A stretch of DNA of 64,000 nt from positions 18,298,667 to 18,362,666 of the forward strand of contig CM056587.1 in assembly GCA_029721435.1 (NCBI GenBank). The letters are read 5' to 3'. The position numbers and the translations under genes were made by a program. This document shows positions 34,281 through 45,886 of this stretch, piece by piece. The DNA is from Gymnothorax reevesii (lineage: Eukaryota > Chordata > Actinopteri > Anguilliformes > Muraenidae). Numbering within the stretch: position 1 is the stretch's first letter; every line of letters begins with the position of its first letter. Below the pieces are notes generated by a model. That model was given only the letters and a program-made list of their open reading frames with translations, did no database searches and had not been told where the DNA came from.

Positions 34281-34595
34281 AATTTAGCGCAGTGGTCAAG
34301 TAGGCTTGACAAGAGATCGTAAGGTCCTGAGTTCAAGCCCCGGCCACGGCCTTCATGGTGTGTTCTTGGGCAAAACACTTTACTCCCACACTCCACGCCT
34401 CACTCCACCCAGGTGTATAAATGGGTACCAGCAAATAGGCAGGGAAACTTGTCTAAGAGATGAGGGGAGTACCTGCGATGGACTGGCATCCCATCCAGGG
34501 GGAGTAGTAATACTCCTAGTCGCTTCATGCCATAGAAACCGGGGTTAAGCACCGGCCCGATTGGCCACTAGGCTCGTACAGGCTTACTTCTATGT
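34281..34595 (+). repeat. tRNA-derived SINE
   Basis: The head TAGCGCAGTGGTCAAGTAGG resembles an A box, and CTGAGTTCAAGCCCCGGC 45-55 bp later is a good B box. The body has TTCTTGGGCAAAACACTTTA, GTGTATAAATGGGTACCAGC and CGATGGACTGGCATCCCATC, and ends near GGCTCGTACAGGCTTA. It sits in the 3' end of the Tc1 remnant. Confidence 0.7.
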
Positions 34596-36209
34596 TAATA
34601 CATGTGCTTGTAATTCAGATTTCTTGCACCGTTTAGATCTCAAACTCTGATTATAATAAAATAAGAAATCGAAACCTCCCACACACCCCTGAAAACTGAG
34701 ATGTGAGGGATGCTTACCAACTTATTTTTTCTGTGGCCTAATTTTTTCAGTTATACAAATGTGACCTGGGGCCAGAGAGGTCGTCAGGCTGACGGGTGCC
34801 TTCTGTGGCCTGTGATAAAGCAGCATTACAGAGTTCGCAGAATAAGTGCACTGAGTAAAAACTGGAACCATAATCCTGAAGCTACACGGACTGCAGTAAA
34901 ATATGAGTGTTTTGGGGTTTTTTTGTGGGATGTATGGGACCGAGATGTCAGTACCTCAGCCGAACCTTTCTTGCTATATCTTTCGGATAGTATGTGTGTG
35001 TGTGTGTATGTGTGTGCGTGCGTGCTTGTGTGTGTGTGTGTGTGTATGTGTGTTTTATTAAGTGAGCTCATGGAGTTTGTTTGTCTATGGGACCAATGCA
35101 TGTCTTTGCCCCACCTATTTCTCTACTTTAGTTCCTGTCAGTCTGTTCTGCCATTGCCTGCTCACAAATGAATTATCAGCTGCAAGCCTCAGCCACACCT
35201 GAAGGGTGTACTATGCCACAAGATTAATGGGTTAGCATGGTGTATAGAGCCTAAAGTCAGGGTTTTAAGTGTCACAAATGTGACTCTCTTAACTTGCCCT
35301 GGTAACTTATGGTATCTCTTACTGTGAATTTGGGGTTTGTTGAGCCAGTTCATGCAAAGAAAGCCTTGCTAATGGTGAACATGCTTCGTAGTACAGCCTT
35401 CAGCCCACCTGCAGCTCGTCATCTCATCTGTCAGTTAACTCTCAGCTGTTTTAACCCCACAATATAATGTATACTCTTCCAGATCTTGTCAGTATTCCTG
35501 TATTCCTATAAGATCGTTCCGGTGTCTTTTCTAGTGTGTGTGTGTGTGTGTGTGTGTGTGCAACTAGTCACCTGTTTCTGCGTTTCTGTTCTCTGCCAGT
35601 GATTTGACCTGCCTATAGCCTGCTGGTTTTTAGCATACTGAAAAAGGACAGAGAGAGCCTATCATCTACTCTAGACTGCTGGGAAGAAGTTTTATTTAAT
35701 TGTTAATTTTATTTTTCCTTTGCTTTCAAGTGAGAAATTTTTTGAACGAGAATTGATTTTCCACTGCGGAGTCTCAATGGAAAACCATAGATCTTTCCCT
35801 AATGTAGTTTATAAACTTTCAACAGTTGTTCTTCTTACTTTCTGGATGATCATGAAACTGCAGTATTTCCATCAGCGCTGACGTGTCCAATTCTGTTCAT
35901 CTATGCAGGCAGAGAGAGTATGTTTATGCTGTACTAACTGTCAATGTAGCTGTACAGCCTTTGGCCTAGAATTAAGCTACTGTGGTAAGCAATCCTGGTC
36001 TGGGAGTTTTACCATCCTGCTGGTTTTCATTTCAATGTAAACTTGGGAATCCTAATTCTAAGTCTAATTGGCCCTGTGTGTGGATCACATGTGCTGTATA
36101 TGATAGCTATCATGTGTGTTTGCAATTTAGGTGTGTGGTTATTTTCATATAATGACCAGCACGGAGCTGTATATTCCTCTGGTACTGTAGTTGACGCACA
36201 TGCAATATA
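34596..36209. other. no gene; two (GT)n microsatellites
   Basis: (GT)n with GC interruptions at 34991-35051 and (TG)n at 35534-35560. The 153-codon ORF at 34710-35171 runs through the first of these and is not credible as a gene. Confidence 0.6.
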
Positions 36210-37513
36210 CAGTGCTGTGAAAAAGTATTTGCCCCCTTTGTGATTTCTTATTTTTTGTATATTTGTAACACTTTCAATACGTTTCAGATCATCAAACTAA
36301 TTTTAATATTAGACAAAGATAGCCTGAGTAAATACAATATGCAGTTTTTAAATGATATTTTCATTTGTTAAGGGAAAAAGGCTATCCTGACCTACCTGTC
36401 CCTATGTAAAAAAGCAATTTCCTCCTAAACCGAAACCCACCCTCACTGACAACAACTGCAATCAACCGATTGCAATAACTGGCAATGACTCATTCACATC
36501 GCTGTGGAGGAATTTTGGCCCACTCTTCTTTGCAGAATTGTTTTAATTTAGCCACATTGGGGATTTTTCAAGCATGAATGGCCTGTTTAAGGCTATTCCA
36601 TGGCATCTCAATTGAATTTAAGTCTGGACTTTGATTAGGCCACTCCAAAACCTTCATTTTGTTTTTTAAGCCATTCAGAGGTGGACTTGCTGGTGTGTTT
36701 CGGATCATTGCCCTGCTGCATAACCCAGGTGCTTTTGAGCTTGAGGTCACAAACTCATGGTGGGACATTGTCCTTCAGGATTTTCTGATAGAACCATGAA
36801 TTCTGCTCTCTATCATTACAGTAAGTTGTCCAGGTCCTGAAGAAGCAAAGCAGCCCCAGACCATCACAGTACCACCACAATGTTTGACTGTTGTAATGAT
36901 GTTCTTTTTATGAAATGCTGTGTTACTTTTACGCCAGATGTAACGGGAGGCATACCTTCCAAAAAGTTCAACTTTTGTCTCGTCAGTCCACAAAATATTT
37001 TCCCAAAAGTCTTGGGGATTATCAAGATGTTTTCTGGCAAATGTGAGATGAGCCTTTGTGTTTTATTTTGGTCTGCAGTGGTTTTCGCCTTGGAACTCTG
37101 GCAAAACTCTGGTCTGTTTTTCTGGTGGTTTTTGTGACCTCCTGGATGAGTCGTCGATGTGCTTTTGGGGTAATTTTGGTAGGCCAGCCACTCCTGGGAA
37201 GGTTCACCACTGTTCTCAGTTTTCTTCATTTGTAGATAATGGCTCTGACCATGGTTTGCTGGAGTCCCAAAGCCTTAGAAATGGCTTTGTAACCCTTTCC
37301 AGACTGATAGACGTCAATGACATTGTTTCTCATCTGTTCTTGAATTTCTTTAGATCACAGCACTATTTGTTGCTTTTTGAGAGGTTCTATTTAAGTGATT
37401 TCTTGATTCGACAGGTCTGGCAGTAATCAGGCCTGAGTGTGGTCAGTGAAATTGAACCTAAAAAGAAAAAAGTGGTTAAGCACAGTTAATTCATGATTTA
37501 AGGGGGGGGGACC

Positions 37514-37550
<37 letters not shown>

Positions 37551-37737
37551 AGGGCCAGGTAGGTAAAGCATTTTTCCCTTAATAAAATCATTTCAAAACT
37601 GCAATTTTTATTCACTCAGGTTACTTTTGTCTCATATTAAAAGCTGTTTGATGATCTGAAACATTAAAGTGTGACAAATATGAAAAAAAGGAAAAGAAAT
37701 CAGGAAGGGGGAAAATACAGTGCCGTGAAAAAGTATA
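36210..37737 (-). mobile_element. Tc1-like transposon, near full length, inactivated; opposite orientation to 33263
   Basis: Left TA (36208-36209) and CAGTGCTGTGAAAAAGTATT. The minus-strand transposase is broken into three frames: HTH part 37022-37229 (LPRSGWPTKITPKAHRRL), catalytic core 36775-36993 (MWTDETKVELFG with the first D, MVWGCFASSGPGQL), and C-terminus 36568-36768 (KVLEWPNQSPDLNSIEMPWN with the E). The right side repeats the terminal sequence (ATCAGGAAGGGGGAAAATAC) but its outermost ~16 bp read CAGTGCCGTGAAAAAGTAT in direct, not inverted, orientation. A T run (37519-37546) lies inside. Confidence 0.85.
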
Positions 37738-38885
37738 TTTATCTGAGGATATGCTTTCACCCAAAAATTGCTGTATTGTGCTTGCTCTCATTTGTCACCA
37801 TACTTGCCAAAGATTATTGGTTATACTTAATTGGAAAACTCAATCTGTAAGGAGAGGTCAGAGGAGCACCAGTTGCAGGATACAGAACACAACATACCAC
37901 GGGAAAATTGGCAGACACGCCAGAAACAAAACACCGTGCACAAGCACTGATCAAACGGGAAAACTAATGTACTCTGCCAAAGGCAGGGGGAAACAAATAC
38001 TCACTCCAAGACTGGTAAAACTAAGAAAACAAAAACTGAACCTAACTAACTGACGGATAACACTGGGAGACTTTAACACGGGGCAGAGAAGACTAGGGCG
38101 TAGCAAACAGAAAGACCCGGGAATCATTCAGGGAGAAACTCGGAAGGCACGAGAAGCTCAGAAATCAACAAGTAGAACAGAGTCAATAAGAGGATCCGTC
38201 TGATTTTCCCCTCCCAGCTCTGCCATGTAAATAGTCATGAGAGGAGGCGGGGACTGAAAAGCGATCTCAGAAGGAAACAGAAACATGGGATTAATAAACA
38301 ATTACACGAGAACCGGGCTAACAATAACGACTCGAGACAAGACGCTGAGACCATTAATCAAGCTTAGACAGTTTAAATTAAGGCAATCTAAACATGACAA
38401 GTAAAAAGCACCACAAGAAAAGTGAAGGAAAGCATAGTTTAAACACAGTTATCCAGAGACAGCTCAGGCCGAATGCATGAAAGCTAAGAAACGTAATCAC
38501 TCGCTAATGAGTTAATAAATGGTTAATACTACATGACGAGATATTTACAATCACCCTCAAATAAGCGGTAGTACGGGTTAGTAATTATCCTATCAGAGAA
38601 GGCATTCACTCCGAGTTTCGCGACTGCGGTCAAGCTATCACCAGTTCGCAAAACGACGGTGTTTCTCGCGAGACCCAGAATTAAACACAGCTGGAAGCAA
38701 CGAATGAAATACTAAAGCCGAAACCGAGAGGAAACATGATTGGACGACGAGACGCAGGCATGCTGAAGGCAGAGAGTGAGCGGATAATCAGACGGCCGAA
38801 CTGGAAGCTGAAAAATAAAACGAAAGTTAGGCACAAGCACAAATCAGCACGCGACAACACAAGAGAGGCAGAATCATAACACAAA
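37738..38885 (-). mobile_element. LTR-like block (low confidence)
   Basis: About 1.05 kb with strong strand asymmetry (A-rich on +) and different base composition from its surroundings. Read on the minus strand it starts TGTTATGATTCTGCCTCTC at 38881 and runs to CTCCTTACAG near 37845, with no ORF. The TGTTATG start and pyrimidine-rich body resemble solo LTRs of fish retrotransposons. No partner LTR, primer-binding site or gag/pol sequence is present, so the class is not established. Confidence 0.3.
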
Positions 38886-41625
38886 CGTTGTCAGAGTCTA
38901 TTTTTGCCTTTACTTCTGATGTTTGCGATGTTTTTTATTACACAAAATGACAGTTTAATATATGATCGAATTCAGAATTAGAGCACTAATATGAAGAGGC
39001 AAAATTTTAACATGACTAAAACTACAGCATAGCAGTGTGGACAAAGGGACATGGTGCTCGCCCTTAAAATGTCCTTCTGCCCACAGTCCTCAACAGAGCC
39101 TTGGTATGAATTTGTAAACTGTTACTATTAAGTCCTGTTTCTTTTCTTTGGCGGTGAAATCAGCTCTCTTGAACACAGCAGCTTTGTTTATTTAGGAATA
39201 TCTCCGGCTTGCATTGACAGGGCTGCTCACCTGTAATTGGCCTGAGGCTGAGCCTGTGTTCAAAATAGTCTCTTTTGCATAGGAAAGTTCTTAACCCCTT
39301 GAAAATCACCCAGAATTATTTACGTGGTCGCCATGATAAGTGTGTTCAAATTCTCTAAACATGAAGGAAAGGTGCTTCAATGCTTCCCAACTTATCATCT
39401 ATCGCACAGGGTGCAGTGAACCATCATTTTTGAATAGAAAGGAGATAATACTGTCCCACAATTCCGAGCGGCTGCAATAATTAAATCGACTACCGTCCAT
39501 TAGGCCAATCAGGATTGAACTTGACGGGTGAGAGGCGCATGATCACGTTGCATAGTGCAAGTACATTGGGATTTTGTCATTAGCGCGGTTCTTGAGCTGT
39601 TATGAACTGGCCTTTACACCTTACCTTAATCTCAGTACGTTTTCCATCGAGGTAAAAGGAAAGTGGTTAAGAATTAGACGATTGGATGAAATTTTTAGAC
39701 TATTCAGACGCAGCGTGAGTGTCCTTTCATTTTTTCCTCACTTCCTGCGCAACCTCTTCCAGAAAGCCAGTGAAATCAACTTCGTTACGACGGGAAAACA
39801 TCTGCGCCCCACAACCACTTTATCATCAAATGGATAGTTTACTACCGAATGTATTTTTATGACTGAACAGTAAAGTGTATTTTATGGAGTGAGGGCAAGG
39901 ATGGAGGAAGTCCATCAATTTTGATTTAGGTATGCACATTGTATAGGCTGTAAAGCTGTAACATGATTGCTTCCCAGCATAATATTCATGTGTGAAATGA
40001 ATGGTCTTTTTCCAAGAGAAACATTCCGGCGGGAATTACACTTGTTTACAGGGGTAGGTGGAGGGGTTTGTTGTGTCCCACAGTGATAGGAATTTCAAAA
40101 GACATACGGGCGGCAATCAGAGCGAAGAGATGAAATTGCTCTGCTGTGGTAATGCATTGGCATGACTACCTCAACGGTAAGAACTGAAGACTGTTGACAT
40201 CCAATGTGATTTCTCCTCGTTAGCCAGCTATGGGCTACTGACTTATTGAACATCAAGTTCTCTATAATGGGCGACTGAGAGGCTGCATGGGGTCGGGGGG
40301 GGGGGGGCGGTCATTCTTTCGGATAGTGACATCAGGTCTTAGAAAGAGAGCTTTGCATTGCATTTTCATCAATAAACCTGTTGGCTCGTAGTAACCAAAC
40401 TAGTTCCTGGAGATCGTCCATCTTGTTTGTTTTTATTGCATCCCCAGGTGTCAGGTGTGCAAATTTGGAACAAAAATGAAGACCTCGGCAGTACGGTAGG
40501 TTATCACTTCAACTGAAAAAAGACTAGAGAATAAATGTACTGCTCTTGATGTATATTATAAAGGATTCTGCAAAACGTACCTGTTTCAAATAATTTTATT
40601 GCTCACCAAAGTTCAGCCATGTGCCTGAAGTATAATGTGCACTCACTTGTGCCAATTTTGGATCTTTTATATACAGTTAATTGCTGAAATTTTTACCTTG
40701 CCAGTAAAAAGTTTAGACACACCCACATATCTGAATTTTAATTCCATCAAAATAACCAACATTAGCAATTGTAATGTTGAGCATACTTGAAAATTTTTAT
40801 CTCTATGACTGAGTGGTCACTCTAGCAGGATTGCAGAAACTCCCACAAATAGGCTGCACTTTTAGATGTTTGACTTGACCTGCATTGCCCATCAACAACA
40901 ATTTAGAATAAAACCTGTGAACTGAATCTTCACTAGCACAGGAGTTCTGGTTCTGATTCTTTCTGTTCAAACTTGCTCAATTTTTGTCTTATAGGAAGAG
41001 GCATATTTTTTTTTTCTCCCAAATATGGGTTTTATGAATTCCAAAATTTTGAGCTCTATCTGTGATGTAAGCCATGGCTTTTTACCCTCTGATATTTATG
41101 TGTGTTAATTTAGGTTGCAAATGAAAGCACTTAAGCTAAAAACAGAGTATTAAATCACAGTTATGCTGTGTCCAGACTTAAAGCGCTTTATGTAAAATAG
41201 CAATTCAAGGGATAATTTTGAGCCATGCACGCTATTTGTCCTTTCCTGTCTGTGCACTTTGTTTAATTGAATTTACAGCAAAATTGAATATCTAAAGGGT
41301 GAATCCTTTACATTTCTGAAGTTCTAAATATAAGAACAGTGAAAGATCGAGCACAAGTTAAAGCTTATGTATAAACTAAAAAAGAACAAATTAAACACTG
41401 TGTTTAAAATGAATGGCTGCATTTTCAGAGGGTAAAGTTAACAGATCACCCCCAATGACAGCATCATCAATAACATCTTCATTATCATCAAAGATCCTTG
41501 AAAACTGCTATAGCCCTATATGTCTTCTAGGGGACAGCATTTCCAGTACTAGGAGTATTTAACCTCGTAGTGTTCCTTATGATTCACAGCTATGAATAAT
41601 TTAATAGATCCTGCATTTCATTGTA
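38886..41625. other. no gene recognised
   Basis: AT-rich. It contains a G run at 40295-40307 and, near 40700-40870, GTAAAAAGTTTAGACACACC, which resembles the terminal sequence of another Tc1 family (AAAAGTTTGGACACACC) but has no partner end. Confidence 0.5.
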
Positions 41626-42583
41626 CACTGACGAGCCAAAACATTGTGAGCAATTGCCAAATATGCTGTCGGGCCGCCACATGCTGCCAAAACAGCCATC
41701 CCTCCCCCAGATCAATGGGTTACACATATCAGTAAAGGTACAAATCGTAAAAGTAAACAGGACTCATTAAAGCAGGTGATGTTCTGTTGCTCCATGGTCC
41801 AGCCCTGATGCTCTTGTGCTCACTGCAAGCACTTTGGACAGTGGACAAGGGTTAGAATCATAGACTGTCTGAAAAGATGGACGAAGCAACCGTGACGTCA
41901 GCCATTGGTTTCTGCATACCATTTTTGAAGCCTTGATTTTGGGAATGTGAACTGCGTCATTTTTTTAACCGGATGTGATTTCTATTGGACGAGAGCGTGA
42001 ATTGAAGATCCAGGGAGGAGCGAGGGGGGGATCTAGTTGTGGGCCTGACCGTATCTGACGAGGACCCGAGGATAGCCATGCCCCATGAAGCATATCTGGC
42101 TTTATCATTTACTCTGGTCCATAATTTACAAAAATGAATACCATGATCTATCAGAGGAGACTTGAAACTTGCTATACATACCACAAAATAATGTTGAATA
42201 TCGCTATTGAAATAATAAATCAGGTGGGAAAGTAGGGTCATTTTCTCATTGACTTCTATAGCATTGAACTTCTTTCTGCAACCACCGATGTCGCCATCAG
42301 CTGGCGATTAAATAGAATGCAATTTTCACAAGTCCACATGGGCTTCACTTTCAGACCCGGATGCTGTGTCCATCTTTTTATACAGTCTATGGTTAGAATG
42401 GCCATTTGAACCAGTCTGCTGCAATAAAATCCTATATGCTGAAGGGTACAATGCCTTCTGTGCTGTGGCACGCCTCTGTTGTAACTATGTTTTTGTGACT
42501 TGTGCCACAATTGCCCTTCTGTCGTTTCAGACCAGACAGAATGGCCTTTGGTGCCCTCACTTGTTGATGAGCCTTGGTGAACT
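41626..42583 (-). mobile_element. mariner/Tc1-like remnant, invaded by a MITE
   Basis: The left end follows TA: CACTGACGAGCCAAAACATT, a recognisable mariner-type tip. Blocks such as GGCCGCCACATGCTGCCAAA and, right of the MITE, CCACAATTGCCCTTCTGTCG and TTGATGAGCCTTGG read like the antisense of a mariner-type transposase gene. The right end is replaced by the Tc1 at 42584. Not coding. Confidence 0.5.
41859..42391. mobile_element. 533-bp nonautonomous DNA transposon with perfect 8-bp TSD
   Basis: Flanked by GTTAGAAT at 41851-41858 and 42392-42399. Inverted ends CATAGACTGTCTGAAAAGAT(GG) and CCATCTTTTTATACAGTCTA(TG) match at ~19 of 22 positions. Inside is GACGTCAGCCATTGGTTTCT, and no transposase. 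The 8-bp duplication fits hAT or P superfamilies; the tip starting CA does not settle which. Confidence 0.85.
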
Positions 42584-43571
42584 GCAAACCCCTATTCCAA
42601 TGAAGTTTGGATGTTGTGTAAAACGTGAATAAAAACAGAGTGCAATTATTTGCAAATCTCATTAACCCACGTTACATTCACAATAAAACATACACAACAT
42701 ATCTGATGTTGAAAGTGAGACCATTTACCATTTTATGAAAAATATAATCTCATTTTGAATTTGATAGCGGCAACACTACTCAAAAATGTTGGGACAGGGG
42801 CAGCAAAAGGCTGGAAAAGTAAAAGGTACTCATAAAAAACAGCTGGAGGAGCATTTTACAACTAATTAGGTCAATTCGCAACAGGTCAGCAACATGAATG
42901 GGTATAAACAGAGTATTTTAGAGCGGCAGAGTCTCGCAGAAGTAAAGATGGGCAGAGGCCCATCTCACCAAACTGCAAAAATCTGAGTCTACAAATTGTG
43001 GAACAATTTCAGAAGAATGTTCCTCAAAGTAAAATTGCGAAGACTTTGAATATCCCACTATCTAGTATCATCAAAAGATTCAGAGAATCTGGAGAAATCT
43101 TTGTGCGCAAGGGACAAGGCCAAAGGTCAGTATTGGATGCTTGTGATCTCGGGCCCTCAGGTGACGCTGAAAATAGGCCTGATTCTGCTCTGGAATTCAC
43201 TGCATGGGCTCCGAAACTCTTCCAGAAATCATTGTTTATGAACCCTGTTCGCCGTGCAATTGACAAGTGCAAGTTAAAGCTGTATCATGCAAAGAAGAAG
43301 TCATATGTGAACACGATCCAGAAACGCTGCCATCTTCTCTGGGCCAAAGCTCATTTAAAATGGACTGAGGTAAGATAGAAAACTGTTCTGTGGTCAGATT
43401 GATTAAAAATTTGAAATTCTTTTTGGAAACCACGGATGCTGTGTTGTGCAGACTAAAGAGGGGAGATACCATCCGACTTGTTATCAGCGCTCAGCTAAAA
43501 ATCCGGGGATGTTAAACAATGGTAAACACAGCCCTGTCCTGACTTTTTTGAGATGTGTTCAAGGTTCGAGG

Positions 43572-44245
43572 GAACTTTTATTATCCCCGTAGGGCAATTT
43601 GATTTACAGCCAGCAACAGATACAAACAGAAGAACTACAAATAATATAAACATCACATCAAAATCAAAATATATCACACAGATATCGACACAGACTAGTT
43701 ACAAGGTAGGATTCATGATGGCGATAGCAGCAGGAATAAATGGCCTTTTTAGTCTATTTGAAGAGTTTGGTTCCAAAACGCAATAAGTGCCAAAATGACA
43801 AAAATTGAGATAATACCATAGTGCGATAGTCCTGCACTTCTTACACACGGTGCAAAAAACAGTAATTAGAAATGCATTCTATATGGTATATTTTTTCATG
43901 GTCAAAGTTTGTGTTTTTCTATAAAATGCAATAGGCGCCAGCACAGAAAAAGCTGATTTACTCAAAATGACTAAAATGGATATATTGCATTTTGGAACCA
44001 AACTCTTCATTTGTTCTGCATCATGGCGGAATATATTTGCGCCCTGATGGCAGCAGCATAAATTCACCCCACAAGGGATGGCTTGGGGCTGCCAAAATTG
44101 ACTGGGCCTTCTTCGGAGACCTTACTTCATAGAGGTCATTTATGTCTCACAGGGGTGTACCAACAATTTTGCTGCAAACCTTAACAACCCCCCTGTAAAC
44201 AATTTTTCTGTTTACAGGAGGTGACCCCTGCGGGCAGATAAAAGT
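43572..44245. mobile_element. element inserted into the Tc1 at 42584
   Basis: Inverted ends GAACTTTTATTATCCCCGTAGG and CCTGCGGGCAGATAAAAGTT match imperfectly, with TGTGTT just outside both sides. No ORF. It contains the MITE at 43759-44009. TTTTATT-NTCCCC-type ends are common in fish, but I cannot assign a superfamily. Confidence 0.55.
43759..44009. mobile_element. 251-bp MITE nested inside 43572-44245
   Basis: Inverted ends TGAAGAGTTTGGTTCCAAAA(CGCAATA) at 43759-43785 and (TATTGCA)TTTTGGAACCAAACTCTTCA at 43984-44009, one mismatch in ~26 bp. AT-rich body, no ORF. The target duplication is unclear. Confidence 0.7.
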
Positions 44246-44440
44246 TGTGTTGCTGCCCTCAAATTCAAAATGAGCTAATGTTTTTCATGAAATGGTAAAA
44301 TGTTTCACTTTCAACACCTGATGTGTTGTCTATGTTCCATTGTGAATAAAATATGGGTTCATGAGATTTGCACATCATTGCATTCTGTGTTTATTCACGT
44401 TTAACACAACGTCCCAACTTCACTGGAATTGGGATTTGTA

Positions 44441-44996
44441 GAATTTATCGATTATATTGCTGTAGTCCTTTAAGGAAAAAAATCTACTTGTCAACCCGTA
44501 ACTCTGTGCTATTTAGGTACAAGTGCTACAGAAACCAAACTATTGATGGGCAGCAGGTTGATACTGGTAGTGGGTCTGATGAATTAAATTTACAATTTTC
44601 AAAAGCAAACATCTCCGTAAAAATGCAGTAGCGAGGTTCTTCATGGCACTCTGAGGTGTTCTCAAAATTCCGGGCAGAACCCAGCTCTGGGTGATGTCAA
44701 TCCAGCAGTCACATCCAGCAAAGCCTTTCTGAAGGATGAGTGCAGCTAATGCAAAGAGGTAATACAGTTTACGTGCCGGCCGGGCCCTTAACAAAGCACT
44801 TATGAGAGCAGCTGCGGTTTCAGAGCTGAAGCCTGATGGTGTCAGATGTCCAAGAGGATGAACTCCTGAGACAGAACTTAGCATGCCTTATTGATCTAAA
44901 TATCTGCTCAGTGAGAGTGGGATTCACACACCAAGAGTAACCTCGCCTGAGGCAGACGGCAAGGAAGATCTCCCCTCCTCACTCTGTTTCTTACAG
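44441..44996. other. no gene recognised
   Basis: The sequence upstream of the candidate exon at 44997. The minus-strand 114-codon ORF at 44540-44884 has no recognisable motif. Confidence 0.4.
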
Positions 44997-45128
44997 CGGG
45001 ACGGCTCCGCGTTAAATCCTCGCCATGGAGACCACTCGGCCAACGCCTGCAGAGGAGGACACGGATTTAGATGTTAATCGTCCTGCGCTGATGGAGACGC
45101 CAGATATTGAGGTCGCGGAGGAGCTGGA
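44997..45128 (+). CDS. candidate first coding exon of an unidentified gene
   Basis: A pyrimidine-rich acceptor TTTCTTACAG precedes 44997 and the donor GTGAGT starts at 45129. Within the exon, CGCCATGG at 45021-45028 is a strong Kozak context. From ATG 45025 the frame is open for 34 codons plus two bases: METTRPTPAEEDTDLDVN, then ALMETPDIEVAEEL, a strongly acidic N-terminus. The exon is GC-richer than its surroundings. In mammals the gene downstream of MSL3 on the same strand is FRMPD4, which has a very long first intron, so an alternative 5' exon of that gene is a possibility, but the peptide does not match what I know of FRMPD4. I cannot identify it, and chance co-occurrence of these signals remains possible. 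Confidence 0.4.
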
Positions 45129-45346
45129 GTGAGTGTCTTTGCTGTAGAAAAAAAACAACAGCAGTGTTTTCTTACCAGAGCAGTGCGTGCACATCTGTCG
45201 CAGTTCCACAGGGAGAGCTTAAGTTTACTGCTCTATTGAAAATGAGAAAATGACCCTTTGAAACTGCAGTTTTGCTGTAATTTTGTCTCTAATGAGGTTA
45301 TTGTTGTTGTTTTAATTTGTTATTCGAGAGATGAGTGGAGTGTCTT

Positions 45347-45886
45347 GCAGAGATGCCAAGGCTTACTCCTTAGGTATGAGTCTCTCCTCTTACTGGCATT
45401 CACATTCCTGCGCCATAGTCCGCAATTATTCAATCAAAGCGCACTGAAGAAATTCACTTGTGGAATTTAAGTCATTGTGCATCAAGTTAATCAGTTTCAT
45501 GTGCGTTACGGTGGATTTCCCCACTAATGACACGGAAATCGATAATGACTCGGGAATTCTCAGGCTTGTCTTTACTGAGAGATTGAAAGCAATTGCATAA
45601 AAAACGTTTCAAATGGTCTTATTTTATTAAAACAATTTAAACGATCATGAAACACATGCGTTGTTTCTTTTCCCTGAGTAAAGAGAAGCACGAGAAGTCC
45701 GGAGTCATAATCGCTTTCCATGTTACTTGTGATGGGGTGCAGCTTCACGCAAATGAAACGTAAACTTCAATGCAGAAGGAGAATCTCATTAAGCATTCAA
45801 TGAATAATTGCGGATTACGGTGAATAAGCCTAAAAAATGCGTGAGACCTACGCTGAATGCATGAGACTTGGCATCTCTGCTCTTGT
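45347..45886. mobile_element. hAT-like nonautonomous element with long inverted ends (540 bp)
   Basis: Left GCAGAGATGCCAAGGCTTAC and right GACTTGGCATCTCTGC are inverted. A second inverted pair lies inside: CCGCAATTATTCAATC at 45420 and TTCAATGAATAATTGCGGAT at 45797. TCTTG occurs directly outside both ends. It shares ACGTTTCAAATGGTCTTATT and CAATTTAAACGATCATGAA blocks with 10357 and 16080. No ORF. Confidence 0.6.

Larger units (their letters stand above)
42584..44440 (+). mobile_element. Tc1-like transposon with other elements inserted
   Basis: The ends are inverted over ~80 bp: CCAATGAAGTTTGGATGTTG + TGTAAAACGTGAATAAAAAC on the left, GTTTATTCACGTTTAACACA + ACGTCCCAACTTCACTGG on the right. 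The + strand holds an N-terminal transposase piece (42998-43378: QSKIAKTLNIPLSSIIKRFR, KLYHAKKKSYVN, QKRCHLLWAKAHLKWTEVR), then frame breaks, and ends near TTAAACAATGGTAAACACAG. The body is split at about 43560-44245 by another element with TGTGTT on both sides. A related terminal fragment lies at 54985-55150. Confidence 0.85.

Noticed and set aside
34710..35171. 153-codon ORF on +
   Set aside because: Runs through a (GT)n microsatellite, giving a Cys/Val repeat; no homology signal.
44540..44884. 114-codon minus-strand ORF next to the candidate exon
   Set aside because: No recognisable domain; overlaps unannotated sequence only and lacks splice or start support.
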